Below, piece after piece: positions 46,031-56,009 of a stretch of 64,000 nucleotides of DNA. The stretch spans positions 45,755-109,754 of the forward strand of contig PBDF01000015.1 in the NCBI GenBank assembly GCA_002717285.1. Reading direction: 5' to 3'. Below the pieces are notes generated by a model, which saw nothing but the letters and a program-made list of their open reading frames with translations, ran no database searches and was not told where the DNA came from. The translations under genes were made by a program, and so were the position numbers. Source of the DNA: Magnetovibrio sp. (lineage in GTDB: Bacteria > Pseudomonadota > Alphaproteobacteria > Rhodospirillales_A > JABHCV01). The first letter of the stretch is position 1, and every line of letters starts with the position of its first letter.

Positions 46031-46786
46031 TTATCTGCGTTCACCAAATAATCTGAGCAACATGACAAACAAGTTGATGAAGTCTAGATATAGTGTTAGA
46101 GCACCCATGATAGCCTTTTTTGCCACCACTTCCGAGGCATCTGCCTCCAAATACATGGATTTAATTTTCTGGGTGTCATAAGCGGTTAGGCCAACGAAAA
46201 CTAGAACGCCAATAACGGAAATTATGAAGTGAAGAGCTGATGATGCTAGAAATATATTCACGACACTGGCAATAATAATACCAATTAGACCCATCATCAG
46301 GAATGACCCCATACCACTAAGATCTCGTTTGGTCGTATAGCCAAACAAACTCATTCCAGCGAATGTACCGGCAGTGATGAAAAATACCCGCGTGATTGAT
46401 GCTCCAGTATAAAGTAAAAAGATGTTTGCAAGTGATAGTCCCATGATCGCTGCAAAAGCCCAGAATACAGCCTGTGCAGTCGACGCTTGCATTTTATTAA
46501 TACCAAATGATAACACTAAAACAAAAGCTAATGGAGAGAACATAACTAAGTAAGCGAGTCCGGTTGGTTCTACCTGACCTGACGGACCTAGAGAATAAAG
46601 GGTATTGATTATGGCTGGAGTATTAGCACTGAAGTAGGCAACTATGCCTGTAAGAGTTAGTGCCGATGCCATGTAATTGTAGATGCGCAACATATACTCG
46701 CGCAGTCCTGTGTCTATTTCAACACTTGCTTGTGCCCTTGATGTTGACTGAGTGCTTAATGTGAACCTGCTATTAAAATCGGACAT
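46031..46786 (-). CDS. Bax inhibitor-1/YccA family membrane protein
   Basis: The 251-residue protein has about seven membrane helices and an N-terminal cytoplasmic tail of some 25 residues. The family pattern is seen in LREYMLRIYNYMASALTLTGIVAYF, TTKRDLSGMGSFLMMGLIGI, and the C-terminal VFVGLTAYDTQKIKSMY and ALTLYLDFINLFVMLLRLFGERR. Bacterial members modulate FtsH protease or act as calcium leak channels. A strong terminator follows. Confidence 0.93.
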   Translation of the reverse strand: MSDFNSRFTLSTQSTSRAQASVEIDTGLREYMLRIYNYMASALTLTGIVAYFSANTPAIINTLYSLGPSGQVEPTGLAYLVMFSPLAFVLVLSFGINKMQASTAQAVFWAFAAIMGLSLANIFLLYTGASITRVFFITAGTFAGMSLFGYTTKRDLSGMGSFLMMGLIGIIIASVVNIFLASSALHFIISVIGVLVFVGLTAYDTQKIKSMYLEADASEVVAKKAIMGALTLYLDFINLFVMLLRLFGERR

Positions 46787-46879
46787 TTAGAACCTCTTTT
46801 TTAGAAACGAACTTATCATTGTTTAATATGGCAGTAAAACATAATAAATCAAGGATTTGTCGATATTTGGACAATAAAC

Positions 46880-49432
46880 TTATCTGTTACGTAGATGTAC
46901 CGAAGATTTTTCCCCTAGTGCTTTCCATGTGCCAAGGTATCCAGCAAACACAGTTACAAACAAACAAATGATTACGGTTGTAATTACCACTTGTGGGTAG
47001 AAAGACCAGTTGATGTGCATTAGGAAAACTATGACTGCCCATGCTGTAAGGGTGCCTATTGTTGTTGCAATAATGCCTGTTGTTACACCCAATATACTGT
47101 ATTCAATAAAGTAAATTTTAACGAGGCGATTGCGAGTTGCCCCATGAACCTTAAAAATTATGGTGTTATAAATACGGCCGCGTTGTCCTGCAGCAATTAT
47201 ACCGGCCATGACCAAGCCACCCGTAAAAATAGTGATCAATGTTGTACCGCTGATGGCACCAGACACTCCCTTAAGTATGTTGGCAGCTGCTTCTAGTGCT
47301 TCTCGAACTCTGATCGAGGTAATGTTAGAAAAGCGCGAGGAGACTGTATTTTCCATTAAATCTTCATTTTCTGACGAGACCTTCACAGCTGCGATATGAG
47401 TATGAGGCGCTCCCTCCAAAGGACCAGGTGCGAAGATGATTGCAAAATCAAATCTAAGTGAACGCCAGTCAATTTCGCGTAGAGAATTTATGGTACCCTT
47501 AACTTCTCGGCCCAATATGTTCAAAGTCAGACTATCACCGATGTCGACGCCAAAGCCTTTGGCAAGTCCAGAGTCTAGTGAAATTAATGGAGGACCTGAA
47601 TAATTTTCTGGCCACCACTCTCCCTTGATGATATTTGACCCTTCCGTTGGTGTGGCTGATGATGTTAAAGCTCGGTCCCCATTTATTGCCCATTGTGATC
47701 CTTTTTCAACAGTCACATTTTCTACAGCTATGCCATCAATTTTTACAATACGTCCACGAAGGCTGGGCATACGTTTGAAACCATTAGCACCTTCAATTCC
47801 CATAATAATTTTATCAAACTCAGTTACTTGTTCGGGCTGAATATCAATAAAGAAAAAAGCGGGAGCTTTCTCAGGCAGCCTTTCATTAAGTTGGTGAGTC
47901 AGGCAAGACTCAATTAGGACTACCGCAACCAGTATTGACATTCCCAAACCCAAAGAAAGAACAATGCTTAAGGTGTTAGTTTTCGATTTATGAATGTTAT
48001 CGATAGCAAGACGAAGTTCAAAGTTTTTTGGTTGTCGAAATCGGGCAGCACAACGAACAAGTATGAGAGCACCAAAGCGAAGCAGTACAATTGTTAGTAA
48101 GGCACCGGATACAAACCAGCAAGCGAATAAGGTGTTGCTTGTGCTAATCAGAGTTAATGTTGCCAACGCAATTATTCCCACGGTAGTTCCTAGCTTTATG
48201 ATGCGGCCCGGCTTTATATTTGTTGGCTGAATGCAATTTCGGAAAAGGGTTGTAGCGGGGATTTTTATAGCTTGGCCAAGTGGTAACAGGACAAATGTTA
48301 ATGTTGTCAATAGACCAAATACTGCAGCTTTAAGTAACGGTGCTGGATAGATGCCAATATTTGGTGTAATGGGTATTTGCTCAGCAAAAATAAGGAGCCC
48401 AATAACTGGAATTGTTGCTCCAAATAAAAGCCCAATGATTATACCGAAAGAACCAAGGGCTAAAATTTGGAGAAGATAGATCTTAAATATGAGGTTTCCC
48501 GTTGCGCCTACACATTTAAAAGTTGCGATAGTGGCAGTTTTACTCTTGAGAAAACCACTAACAGCATTGGTGATGCCAATTCCACCAACCAGCAAAGCAG
48601 TTAAACTAATAAAGTTAAGAAAAAGCGTCATGCGCTCAATAAAACGTCTCACTCCAGGAGCAGCCTCATCGGGCCCACGCACTCGCCAACTCGCTTGCTC
48701 AAATTTGTTATTCAATTTTTTACGCCATTCTTCGTAATTTGTCCCTTCTTCCAATAAAACTCGGGTGTGGAAGCGAACTTGGGATCCAGGCTTTAGCAGT
48801 TTGGTGGCCTTTAAGGCTGCATTTGAGACCATCAGGCGAGGGCCAAACGTTAGGACACTTGCAGCCTTGTCTGGTTCATGCTTGATGGTAGCATTTATCT
48901 TAAATGTGGCTTCACCAACTTTAACACTATCTCCAACATTTATGTTAAGGCGTTTCAAAAGGTTGCTATCAACAGCTGCACCAAAGGATCCGTCCGCTTC
49001 TTTTGCAAGCGCCGCAGTAATTTCAACACTTGGTGTCAATTTCATTTCCCCATTCAAGGGGTAACCCTTATCTACACCTTTTAATTCAACCAGAGTACGT
49101 ACTCGTGATTTTTTAGATTGGTTCTGAACAGGTGATGCCATGGCACGTAGTTCTTGTATCTTTGACATTGCAAACGAATTCTCAATGAGATACTGATCTT
49201 GTTCTGTCGTGTTGGGCCTGTTCTGAGAACGCAGGTCAACATCACCTCCTAAAAGAGATTTTGCCTGTATATTTAGGCCAGCAGTAATGGAGGAACTGAT
49301 GGTTCCAACACCTGCAATAGCTGCAACACCGATGCCTAGACAACCAAGAAAAATTCGAAAACCACCTAGGCCTGCACGCAATTCACGTTGCGCAAGTTTC
49401 CAAGCCAAACCCCATTGGTTGTTGTCATGCAT
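46880..49432 (-). CDS. ybbP: FtsX-like ABC transporter permease (YbbP type)
   Basis: The 850-residue permease resembles YbbP. An N-terminal helix (FRIFLGCLGIGVAAIAGVGTI) is followed by a large periplasmic domain with GGDVDLRS, then an FtsX core of helices about residues 275-390, a central helix pair, a second periplasmic domain and a closing FtsX domain. It pairs with the ATPase YbbA. The family acts in lipid or hydrophobic molecule export with tesA as neighbour. ATG 49432 overlaps the ybbA stop by eight bases; ATG 49447 is also possible. Confidence 0.9.
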   Translation of the reverse strand: MHDNNQWGLAWKLAQRELRAGLGGFRIFLGCLGIGVAAIAGVGTISSSITAGLNIQAKSLLGGDVDLRSQNRPNTTEQDQYLIENSFAMSKIQELRAMASPVQNQSKKSRVRTLVELKGVDKGYPLNGEMKLTPSVEITAALAKEADGSFGAAVDSNLLKRLNINVGDSVKVGEATFKINATIKHEPDKAASVLTFGPRLMVSNAALKATKLLKPGSQVRFHTRVLLEEGTNYEEWRKKLNNKFEQASWRVRGPDEAAPGVRRFIERMTLFLNFISLTALLVGGIGITNAVSGFLKSKTATIATFKCVGATGNLIFKIYLLQILALGSFGIIIGLLFGATIPVIGLLIFAEQIPITPNIGIYPAPLLKAAVFGLLTTLTFVLLPLGQAIKIPATTLFRNCIQPTNIKPGRIIKLGTTVGIIALATLTLISTSNTLFACWFVSGALLTIVLLRFGALILVRCAARFRQPKNFELRLAIDNIHKSKTNTLSIVLSLGLGMSILVAVVLIESCLTHQLNERLPEKAPAFFFIDIQPEQVTEFDKIIMGIEGANGFKRMPSLRGRIVKIDGIAVENVTVEKGSQWAINGDRALTSSATPTEGSNIIKGEWWPENYSGPPLISLDSGLAKGFGVDIGDSLTLNILGREVKGTINSLREIDWRSLRFDFAIIFAPGPLEGAPHTHIAAVKVSSENEDLMENTVSSRFSNITSIRVREALEAAANILKGVSGAISGTTLITIFTGGLVMAGIIAAGQRGRIYNTIIFKVHGATRNRLVKIYFIEYSILGVTTGIIATTIGTLTAWAVIVFLMHINWSFYPQVVITTVIICLFVTVFAGYLGTWKALGEKSSVHLRNR

Positions 49433-50108
49433 CGGAGATTTTTCCATCGTACATTTGGATGGTGCGTGAGCAACGCATTGCAAGTTCTGGTTGGTGCGTA
49501 ACTAAAACTAAGGTTGTGTTGCATCGCTCTTTTAAGTCGAATAAAAGATTCATGATCTTCTGGCCAGTTTCACCGTCTAGGTTACCGGTTGGTTCATCAG
49601 CAAGCAAGATTGATGGTTCGTGGGTAAATGCGCGTGCTAGGGCGACGCGTTGCTGCTCTCCACCAGAGAGTTGACTGGGGTAATGATTAAGACGGTGCCC
49701 AAGGCCAACGGCCTTAAGCTCAGATTGAGCGCGTCCCATTGCGTTGGTATGATTTGCAAACTCTAGTGGCATCGCAGTATTTTCAAGAGCAGTCATGGTT
49801 GGAACTAGATGAAAATCTTGAAAGACAATTCCAATATGACTTTGCCGAAACAATGCAAGCTTGTCCTCACTCATTGAATTTAAAACATGTCCAGCAACAA
49901 TTATGTCGCCGCCATTGATACTCTCTAGCCCAGCCATCACCATAAGTAAGGATGTTTTTCCGGAACCGCTGGGGCCAATCACACTAACAGCCTCACCGGA
50001 CTTGATGGTAAGGTTAATCTCACGCAAGATATTGACCTTGCCCGCATTGCTATTCAGGGTAAGTTTGACATTATTTAGTTTGATTATTACATCGAGTTTT
50101 TTAGTCAT
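49425..50108 (-). CDS. ybbA: ABC transporter ATP-binding protein (YbbA/LolD-like)
   Basis: The 227-residue ATPase has Walker A VIGPSGSGKTSLLMVMAG, the signature LSGGEQQRVALARAF and Walker B ILLADEPTGNLD. It powers the YbbP permease encoded next. ATG 50108 fits the family start; an earlier in-frame ATG at 50132 adds eight residues. The start codon overlaps that of tesA on the other strand, a tight version of the conserved tesA|ybbA-ybbP arrangement. Confidence 0.93.
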   Translation of the reverse strand: MTKKLDVIIKLNNVKLTLNSNAGKVNILREINLTIKSGEAVSVIGPSGSGKTSLLMVMAGLESINGGDIIVAGHVLNSMSEDKLALFRQSHIGIVFQDFHLVPTMTALENTAMPLEFANHTNAMGRAQSELKAVGLGHRLNHYPSQLSGGEQQRVALARAFTHEPSILLADEPTGNLDGETGQKIMNLLFDLKERCNTTLVLVTHQPELAMRCSRTIQMYDGKISDA

Positions 50109-50793
50109 GTTAGTTCCAAATTCTTTACGCAATCGTTATGGCAACGCTATAAATTTAGTCAACGATTTGCTGGTGTTGTTAATGTTAGGTGGTTTTGTTT
50201 CTATATCACCGGGTGCCGCCAAAGCAACCGATATGGTTCGCATTCTAGCTCTAGGTGACAGTTTGACTGCAGGATATGGCCTGCCACAGAAAGATTCATT
50301 TCCCAGCCAGCTTGAGCGTGCCCTCTTAAATAAGGGCATTTCCGCGAAAGTTACCAATGGAGGCGTTTCGGGAGATACCTCAGCGGGTGGGGTTTCTCGA
50401 CTTGATTGGCTGTTATCTGAGGGCTTTGACGGTGTCATAATTGAACTCGGCGCAAATGATGGTTTGCGTGGACTGGAGCCAAAAGAGACACAAAAAAACC
50501 TCAATTCTATTATTAACTTGCTTAAACAAAAAAATATTGCGGTGCTTTTAACCGGCATGCAAGCGCCGCCCAATTTAGGAAGTGATTACGGCAAGGAGTT
50601 TACTGAAATTTTCTCTTATTTGGCCACAAAACATAAAATTGTATTTTTTCCATTCTTCTTAGAAGGGGTTGCAACCGTTGTTGAATTGAATCAGAAAGAT
50701 GGCATCCATCCAAATCTGAAAGGAGTTGAAGTTATAGTAAAAAATATACTTCCTTACGTTGAAGAGATGTTAATGAATGTAAAAAGAAGATGA
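50107..50793 (+). CDS. tesA: GDSL arylesterase/lysophospholipase TesA
   Basis: The 228-residue protein has a signal peptide with its hydrophobic part at LLVLLMLGGFVSISPGAAKA. SGNH blocks follow: ILALGDSLTAGYGL (Ser), GGVSGDTSAGG, ELGANDGLRGL (Asn) and DGIHPNLKG (Asp, His). It is a periplasmic thioesterase/esterase. ATG 50107 overlaps the ATG of ybbA on the opposite strand in CATG. The frame is open further upstream, but that part is the complement of ybbA. Confidence 0.93.
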   Translation: MLVPNSLRNRYGNAINLVNDLLVLLMLGGFVSISPGAAKATDMVRILALGDSLTAGYGLPQKDSFPSQLERALLNKGISAKVTNGGVSGDTSAGGVSRLDWLLSEGFDGVIIELGANDGLRGLEPKETQKNLNSIINLLKQKNIAVLLTGMQAPPNLGSDYGKEFTEIFSYLATKHKIVFFPFFLEGVATVVELNQKDGIHPNLKGVEVIVKNILPYVEEMLMNVKRR

Positions 50794-51926
50794 CATCAAT
50801 TAAAGTTTTCCATGGTAAAGCGGATGACTGGTCTGAAGCTGTAAGACTCTGTACTGAAGAATTTGGAACTGTTCGGAATCCATATACGCTCGGTCTTATC
50901 TACGTAACTGATAATCTGGTTGAAGATTTACAATCAATCTTAACTTACCTGCGAAACAAAACAGCCATAAAGCACTGGGTAGGGAGTGTAGGCATTGGTG
51001 TTTGTGCTATATCTTCAAATGATAAATACGGTTCTGCTGAGTACTTTGATCAAAAAGCTATAGCATTAATGGTATTAGATTTGCCGATAGAGACCTTTCA
51101 AGTGCTGCCAAGTATTGAAAATGAATTTGGGCAGTTGCCCAAAGAAATGCTTGACTGGATAAACAAAAATGGTTCTTTCTTCGGAGTTGTTCATGGTGAC
51201 CCAAATAATATCCATTTACAGTCCTTAATTGAAGGCCTAGCATTAGATCCACCCGGGTTTTTAGTAGGAGGTCTAACATCTTCAAGAAAACAAACTCTTC
51301 AAGTAGCAGATAAGATCATTACGGGTGGGCTGTCTGGAGTTATGTTTGCTCCTAGTTTGGAGGTAGTTACATGCCTGTCACAGGGTTGTGTTCCATTAGC
51401 AGATTCTCACTTTATCTCAGGTTGTATTGGTAATATTATAACTAGCCTAGATGGGCGCCCCGCCCTAGACATATTTAAAGAGGATATTGGAGAAGTGCCA
51501 TTAGGTGATGTGAATCAGGTAGCAGGGTTGTTTCATGCCGCCCTACCTATCAAAGGATCCGATATGGGGGATTATCTGGTTCGTTCACTAGTTGGGATAG
51601 ATTTTGAGCGTGGTTGGCTCGCTATAGGGGAAGATGTTGAAGTTGGTGAGCAAGTGTTTTTTGTGCGGCGAGATCCTCTTTGTGCTGAAGCTGACTTGCG
51701 AAATCGTATAGAAAATCTAAAAAGTCGCTTTGGACGAAAACCTGCTGCTGCATTCTACCACAGTTGTGTTGGGCGAGGGCCTAGCATGTTTGGCAAAAAA
51801 GGAGCTGAACTGTCTATTGTTGAGGACGTTTTTAAAGGTGTGCCACTAATCGGCTTTTTTGGTAATGGTGAAATTTCGTACAATCGTCTGTATGGATTTA
51901 CTGGTGTATTAACTCTGATTGCTTAA
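50790..51926 (+). CDS. FIST-domain sensory protein
   Basis: The 378-residue protein has FIST N and C domains: an N-terminal FIST_N region (VGSVGIGVCAIS, GVVHGDPNNIHLQSLIEGLA, GFLVGGLTSSRKQTLQVA) and a C-terminal FIST_C region (GSDMGDYLVRSLVGIDFERGWLAIGEDVEVGEQVFF, then YHSCVGRGPSMFG and GVPLIGFFGNGEI). FIST domains are thought to bind small ligands, perhaps amino acids. Its start overlaps tesA by four bases. Confidence 0.88.
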   Translation: MTSIKVFHGKADDWSEAVRLCTEEFGTVRNPYTLGLIYVTDNLVEDLQSILTYLRNKTAIKHWVGSVGIGVCAISSNDKYGSAEYFDQKAIALMVLDLPIETFQVLPSIENEFGQLPKEMLDWINKNGSFFGVVHGDPNNIHLQSLIEGLALDPPGFLVGGLTSSRKQTLQVADKIITGGLSGVMFAPSLEVVTCLSQGCVPLADSHFISGCIGNIITSLDGRPALDIFKEDIGEVPLGDVNQVAGLFHAALPIKGSDMGDYLVRSLVGIDFERGWLAIGEDVEVGEQVFFVRRDPLCAEADLRNRIENLKSRFGRKPAAAFYHSCVGRGPSMFGKKGAELSIVEDVFKGVPLIGFFGNGEISYNRLYGFTGVLTLIA

Positions 51927-51938
51927 ATTGTACTATAG

Positions 51939-52793
51939 CTAAAAACCAAATTTTTTCAATATTGTGTCAACGGACCCAACATAAGATCCACCAAAGAGCC
52001 TCACGTGGACTAGTAGTGGGTATAGATTGTAAAGATCTTTTCGTTCTTCAAAAAAACCGGGCTGTATTTGTCGATGTTCGCGATAACGAGAAAAAAAAGG
52101 GTCTCCAAAGGTTGAAAAAAGAGTTGTGAAAGCTAGCTCTATCTCTGGATCGGCAAAGTATATAGCTGGGTCAATAAAACCGCTGATACGACCGTTGTTG
52201 GCTAGTACATTTCCAGCCCACATGTCGCCGTGAATTAGCGATGGTTGATCTGGCTCCTTTAGCCACTTATCCAAGTTTTGAGAGCATTTTTCTATTCGTG
52301 CCATTATTCCTTTGGGTAAATGACCGGCCTCAAGACCCTGTAATGCCATGTTAAGTATGCGATGTTTTGCAAAAAAATCCAGCCAGCTTTTTGTTTGTGT
52401 ATTGGTTTGTTTTAGCCCACCTATGACTGTGTCGCATGAGAAACCAAAGTGACTATTACTTATTTGATGAAGAGAAGCGACGAGATCTGCAGCATTAATT
52501 TGTGCAGATTTATCGAGTGTCCCCTCTGATGGTACCCAAGTCATTAACAGTAAATTATCATCAGCGTAAAGCACATCAGGTACAGGAATTTCTGAATTTT
52601 GAGTTAAGTAACCAAGCATCATTCCTTCTATAGCAAGGCCGCTTCCATCGTCGCCAACTTTTGCAACTAAAGTTTTGCTATTACTTAAGGTAATTTTATA
52701 AACTTCGCCCACACAACCGCCACCAAGGGGTTTCTCTCGTTGAACACTTGATCCAGTAAGTTTCTCTATTAGCTCGTTAATGTGATTTTTCAA
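51939..52793 (-). CDS. Fructosamine kinase family protein
   Basis: The 284-residue protein has the kinase-like fold of fructosamine-3-kinase. GGGCVGEVYKITL forms the N-terminal loop, and LLMTWVPSEGTL is the hinge. The catalytic segment LIHGDMWAGNVL and the metal-binding FIDPAIYFADPEIELAF are clear. It would remove Amadori products from protein amines. It is convergent with the FIST gene, 12 bases apart. Confidence 0.92.
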   Translation of the reverse strand: MKNHINELIEKLTGSSVQREKPLGGGCVGEVYKITLSNSKTLVAKVGDDGSGLAIEGMMLGYLTQNSEIPVPDVLYADDNLLLMTWVPSEGTLDKSAQINAADLVASLHQISNSHFGFSCDTVIGGLKQTNTQTKSWLDFFAKHRILNMALQGLEAGHLPKGIMARIEKCSQNLDKWLKEPDQPSLIHGDMWAGNVLANNGRISGFIDPAIYFADPEIELAFTTLFSTFGDPFFSRYREHRQIQPGFFEERKDLYNLYPLLVHVRLFGGSYVGSVDTILKKFGF

Positions 52794-53006
52794 AAGGTTT
52801 TCCCTTAGCTATGATGAAGGTGTTGTTATGAGCATGTGCAAGTTAGAAATTGTGAAAACAAACGTAAAATAAATATTTTTCACGAAAAGGAACCAAGAAG
52901 TAAGATTTTTTGCATTCTACGACTATATTTTTGAGAGGAAATTAGTTTGTGTTTATATTTACAACATTTCAGAGATAGCTGTTAAGTTAGTTTGTGTGCA
53001 TAGCTC

Positions 53007-53480
53007 TCACAGATGCTTATTGCAAATTTCTTTGAGTAATCCATTTGATGCATTTTCAATCATGTTCAGAACTACCTCAAAGCCCTCTCCTCCGACGTAG
53101 TAGGGGTCGGGTACATCTTGACCCTTCGTGCCTTCGCCAAAGTCCATCATAAGGTGAATTTTGTGTTCGCTTCCAGGTGGGCACAAACGCATCAAAGCGT
53201 CTTTGTTGGCTGCATCCATAGCTAGGAGATAGTCAAATTTCTCGAAGTCTTTGGCCTCAACGCGCCTTGCTCGTTGCTTGCTAAGATCAATTCCTCTTAG
53301 TTTAGCTGCGGCTTGTGAGCGTGGATCTGGTGGTTCACCAATGTGGAAAGCAGAAGTTCCTGCAGAGTCCACGGTAATTTTCTGATTCAGTTTTTTACGT
53401 TTTACAAGATCTTGAAAAAGGCCTTCACCCGTAGGGGAGCGACATATGTTACCAAGGCAGACAAAAAGAACACCAACCAA
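53007..53480 (-). CDS. Low-molecular-weight protein-tyrosine phosphatase
   Basis: The 157-residue protein has the P-loop VCLGNICRSPTGEG (CX5R) at residues 7-20 and the late acid segment DVPDPYYVGGEGFE. The substrate could be arsenate or phosphotyrosine; the layout favours phosphatase. No terminator is seen downstream. Confidence 0.93.
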   Translation of the reverse strand: MVGVLFVCLGNICRSPTGEGLFQDLVKRKKLNQKITVDSAGTSAFHIGEPPDPRSQAAAKLRGIDLSKQRARRVEAKDFEKFDYLLAMDAANKDALMRLCPPGSEHKIHLMMDFGEGTKGQDVPDPYYVGGEGFEVVLNMIENASNGLLKEICNKHL

Positions 53481-53707
53481 AATTTAGACCCCCAATAATT
53501 GAAAGGACATTATTTGCAAACTTTCATGTACTTAAGTTAGTATAAGATCAAAATTTGTTCTTAGCCATTTCTTTGATAACTAGATGCTTTTTTTTTGCAA
53601 TGTTAACTGGGTTTAGCCAACATTAGAGCAACACACAAGCGTTCAAGTGAAGTGCATACTTAACAGATATTTATTATGTTCACATTGGCTCCTATCTCTG
53701 AAAAGTT

Positions 53708-54916
53708 TCAGCCTTTTAGTCGTTTTCCCAAGCGGAGCCTTAGTGCGTTGAGTTTTATAAATCCCTCGGCGTCACGTTGATCGTAGACATCATCCTCTTC
53801 AAATGTGACTACAGACTCGTCGTAAAGGCTCATGTCTGATTTACGTCCCACCACAGAAACAGTCCCTTTAAAGAGCTTAACTCTTACGACTCCATTGACA
53901 ACTTCTGATGTTTTGTCAATAGCGGCCTGCATTATGGATCGTTCAGGGCTAAACCAAAATCCGTTGTAAATGCATTCAGCATATCGAGGCATCATTTCGT
54001 CTTTCATGTGTGCGGCATTGCGGTCTAGGGTAATACTTTCCATCCCGCGCCGCGCCTCTAGTAAAATTGTCCCGCCGGGGGTTTCATAGACTCCACGAGA
54101 TTTCATGCCAACAAAACGGTTCTCAACAATATCTTTTCGTCCTATACCATTATCACCTCCGAGTTTATTAAGTTTAGTCAGTAATTTAGCAGGGCTATGT
54201 TTCTCATCGTTGATGGCGATGGGGTCTCCCTTTGAGAATTTTATTTCTATATAGGTTGCTTTTTCTGGTGCGTCTTCAGCAGAGACAGTCCTGGTGTAGA
54301 TATCTTCTGGTGGCTCTACCCAAGGATCTTCTAATGCTTTTCCTTCGCAGCTAATGTGCAATAAGTTTGCGTCTGCTGAGTAAGGTGGCTCACCCTTCTT
54401 GTTGCTAGGTACAGGGATCTTATGTTGGGTAGCATACTCAATAAGTTTGGTTCGAGAATTTAGGTCCCATTCACGCCATGGGGCTATGATTCTAATTTCT
54501 GGGTTGAGAGCGTAATAACCAAGTTCAAAACGGACTTGGTCATTGCCTTTCCCAGTAGCTCCGTGTGAGACTGCGTCGGCCCCTACTTCGCTTGCAATTT
54601 CGATCTGGCGTTTAGCAATCAGAGGACGGGCAATGGCGGTTCCTAGTAGGTAAGCCCCCTCGTAAAGTGCGTTTCCCCTGAACATGGGGAATACATAATT
54701 ACTTACAAATTCTTCACGCAAATCTTCAACGTATATTTCTTTTATCCCCATCTTTTTTGCTTTTGTGCGGGCAGGCTCAACCTCCTCTCCTTGGCCAAGA
54801 TCAGCCGTAAAGGTTACGACTTCGCAAGCATATGTATCTTGTAACCATCGTAGGATGACTGAAGTGTCTAATCCTCCAGAATAAGCTAGCACCACTTTTT
54901 TAATTTTAGAGTGCAT
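53708..54916 (-). CDS. argG: Argininosuccinate synthase ArgG
   Basis: ArgG joins citrulline and aspartate with ATP in arginine synthesis. The 402-residue protein starts near [22 protein letters not shown] and has [42 protein letters not shown] and the C-terminal [20 protein letters not shown] 54916 matches the usual start; the frame is open 20 codons further up but not conserved. Confidence 0.97.
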   Translation of the reverse strand: MHSKIKKVVLAYSGGLDTSVILRWLQDTYACEVVTFTADLGQGEEVEPARTKAKKMGIKEIYVEDLREEFVSNYVFPMFRGNALYEGAYLLGTAIARPLIAKRQIEIASEVGADAVSHGATGKGNDQVRFELGYYALNPEIRIIAPWREWDLNSRTKLIEYATQHKIPVPSNKKGEPPYSADANLLHISCEGKALEDPWVEPPEDIYTRTVSAEDAPEKATYIEIKFSKGDPIAINDEKHSPAKLLTKLNKLGGDNGIGRKDIVENRFVGMKSRGVYETPGGTILLEARRGMESITLDRNAAHMKDEMMPRYAECIYNGFWFSPERSIMQAAIDKTSEVVNGVVRVKLFKGTVSVVGRKSDMSLYDESVVTFEEDDVYDQRDAEGFIKLNALRLRLGKRLKG

Positions 54917-55276
54917 TAGTTTAAGAGCCCCCAGCAAAAAGGAATTACATGGCTTTGCAGTATAGGCAAATGTCAAGCATGAGCAAGTGAGCTGTCATGC
55001 AGTAAGCCATTTCTGTGTAGTAACTCACAAAACATCTTTGTTCGTTATCTGACATTTTACTGAAACTGCAGGTAATTGAAATGCAAGGCCCCAGTATGAC
55101 GCATAGGTAGGATTTGCCACAAATCAGTAATTTTTTCAGTTTAAATGACTAATGAATCTAAAAAAAAGCATTGAATAAAAAAAGTTCAGTAATCAACAGA
55201 TACTAATTTTGTGTTTCGGCGTGAACCCATTTGAGGTAATGCAAAAATATTGAAAATTGCTAAGGATAAGCATATT

Positions 55277-55292
55277 TTGAACAATCATTCAA
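55277..55292. promoter_or_regulatory. TetR-type operator-like site A
   Basis: TTGAACAATCATTCAA reads TTGAATGATTGTTCAA on the other strand, one base different from site C next to the tetR start. It is an imperfect palindrome with TTGAA/TTCAA arms. Confidence 0.55.
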
Positions 55293-55332
55293 GAAATAGC
55301 AAACATATAACAATGGAGATTGTAAAAATTAT

Positions 55333-55348
55333 TTGAATGAACGTTCAG
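55333..55348. promoter_or_regulatory. TetR-type operator-like site B
   Basis: TTGAATGAACGTTCAG matches site C at 12 of 16 positions and the reverse of site A at 13 of 16. It contains the perfect palindrome TGAACGTTCA. It starts 12 bases past the stop of the TetR gene. Confidence 0.5.
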
Positions 55349-55359
55349 TTATATTGTTT

Positions 55360-55941
55360 TTAATCCAACAAAGATAGAGCCGCATTAGCTATATCAAGGA
55401 GTGTTTCATTGCCAGGATCAACCTTGGAAATCAAAATTAAGCCTTCTGCAGAAGCAAGTAGTGAGCGAGCAAGGGAGCGTGGATTACGCCAAGGGTTAAT
55501 GTCTCCTGTTTCTTGACCTCTCTTTACCAGGGTGTATAAGGCATTTTCTGAATTATTGATATAAATTTTGAAGTGAGCAGCTAATTTCTTATCAAGGTAT
55601 GCCAGTTCTGCAATTGAATTTGTGATTAAACAACCACGTTTTTCACCTTGTTCTCCATGTAAATAAAGAATTCGGTGGAAATAGTCCTCTATTTCTTTGC
55701 GTGGGTTAGCAGTTTTAGCATTGTTGAGTAATTTTTGGGTGGGCGTTGCTTTTTGATAGTGAGTTAGAGCTAGATTGAATAATCTGGCTTTGTTACCAAA
55801 AGTATCATAAATAGACCCGCGATTGATACGTGTTGCGTTTACAAGATCTTGTATCGTTGTTGCTTCGAACCCCTTACTCCAGAAAACACCTATTGCTTTT
55901 TCTAAAATTGCAATTTTATCAAATTCTTTATGCCTAGCCAT
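55360..55941 (-). CDS. TetR/AcrR-family transcriptional regulator
   Basis: The 193-residue protein has a classic N-terminal helix-turn-helix: ILEKAIGVFWSKGFEATTIQDLVNATRINRGSIYDTFGNKARLF at residues 12-55. The ligand-binding part has the pattern RGCLITNSIAEL found in one TetR subgroup (C-terminal TetR_C type). It probably represses itself and a neighbour through the sites at 55277, 55333 and 55959. The divergent target gene usual for such regulators is missing here. Confidence 0.92.
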   Translation of the reverse strand: MARHKEFDKIAILEKAIGVFWSKGFEATTIQDLVNATRINRGSIYDTFGNKARLFNLALTHYQKATPTQKLLNNAKTANPRKEIEDYFHRILYLHGEQGEKRGCLITNSIAELAYLDKKLAAHFKIYINNSENALYTLVKRGQETGDINPWRNPRSLARSLLASAEGLILISKVDPGNETLLDIANAALSLLD

Positions 55942-55958
55942 GATTTATAGTACCATTT

Positions 55959-55974
55959 TTGAATGGTTGTTCAA
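55959..55974. promoter_or_regulatory. TetR-type operator-like site C
   Basis: TTGAATGGTTGTTCAA lies 18 bases ahead of the TetR start codon, a usual place for autorepression. Sites A and B share the same TTGAATG-N3-TTCA form. Confidence 0.6.
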
Positions 55975-56009
55975 ATAAAAATTTTATTTTGTATGTTTGA
56001 ATTTTCTGA

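Larger units (their letters stand above)
54917..55359. other. Intergenic region between argG and tetR with two operator-like sites
   Basis: About 440 AT-rich bases with no frame of note. Two of three related palindromic elements lie near its right end (see sites at 55277 and 55333). They are upstream of argG but downstream of the TetR gene. Confidence 0.5.

Noticed and set aside
49861..50106. Upstream extension of the tesA frame to 49861
   Set aside because: This part is the complement of ybbA, and the signal peptide begins just after ATG 50107.
53604..53629. AATGTT...AACATT hairpin after argG as a terminator
   Set aside because: On the argG strand the stem is followed by an A run, not a T run, so it is not a standard terminator.
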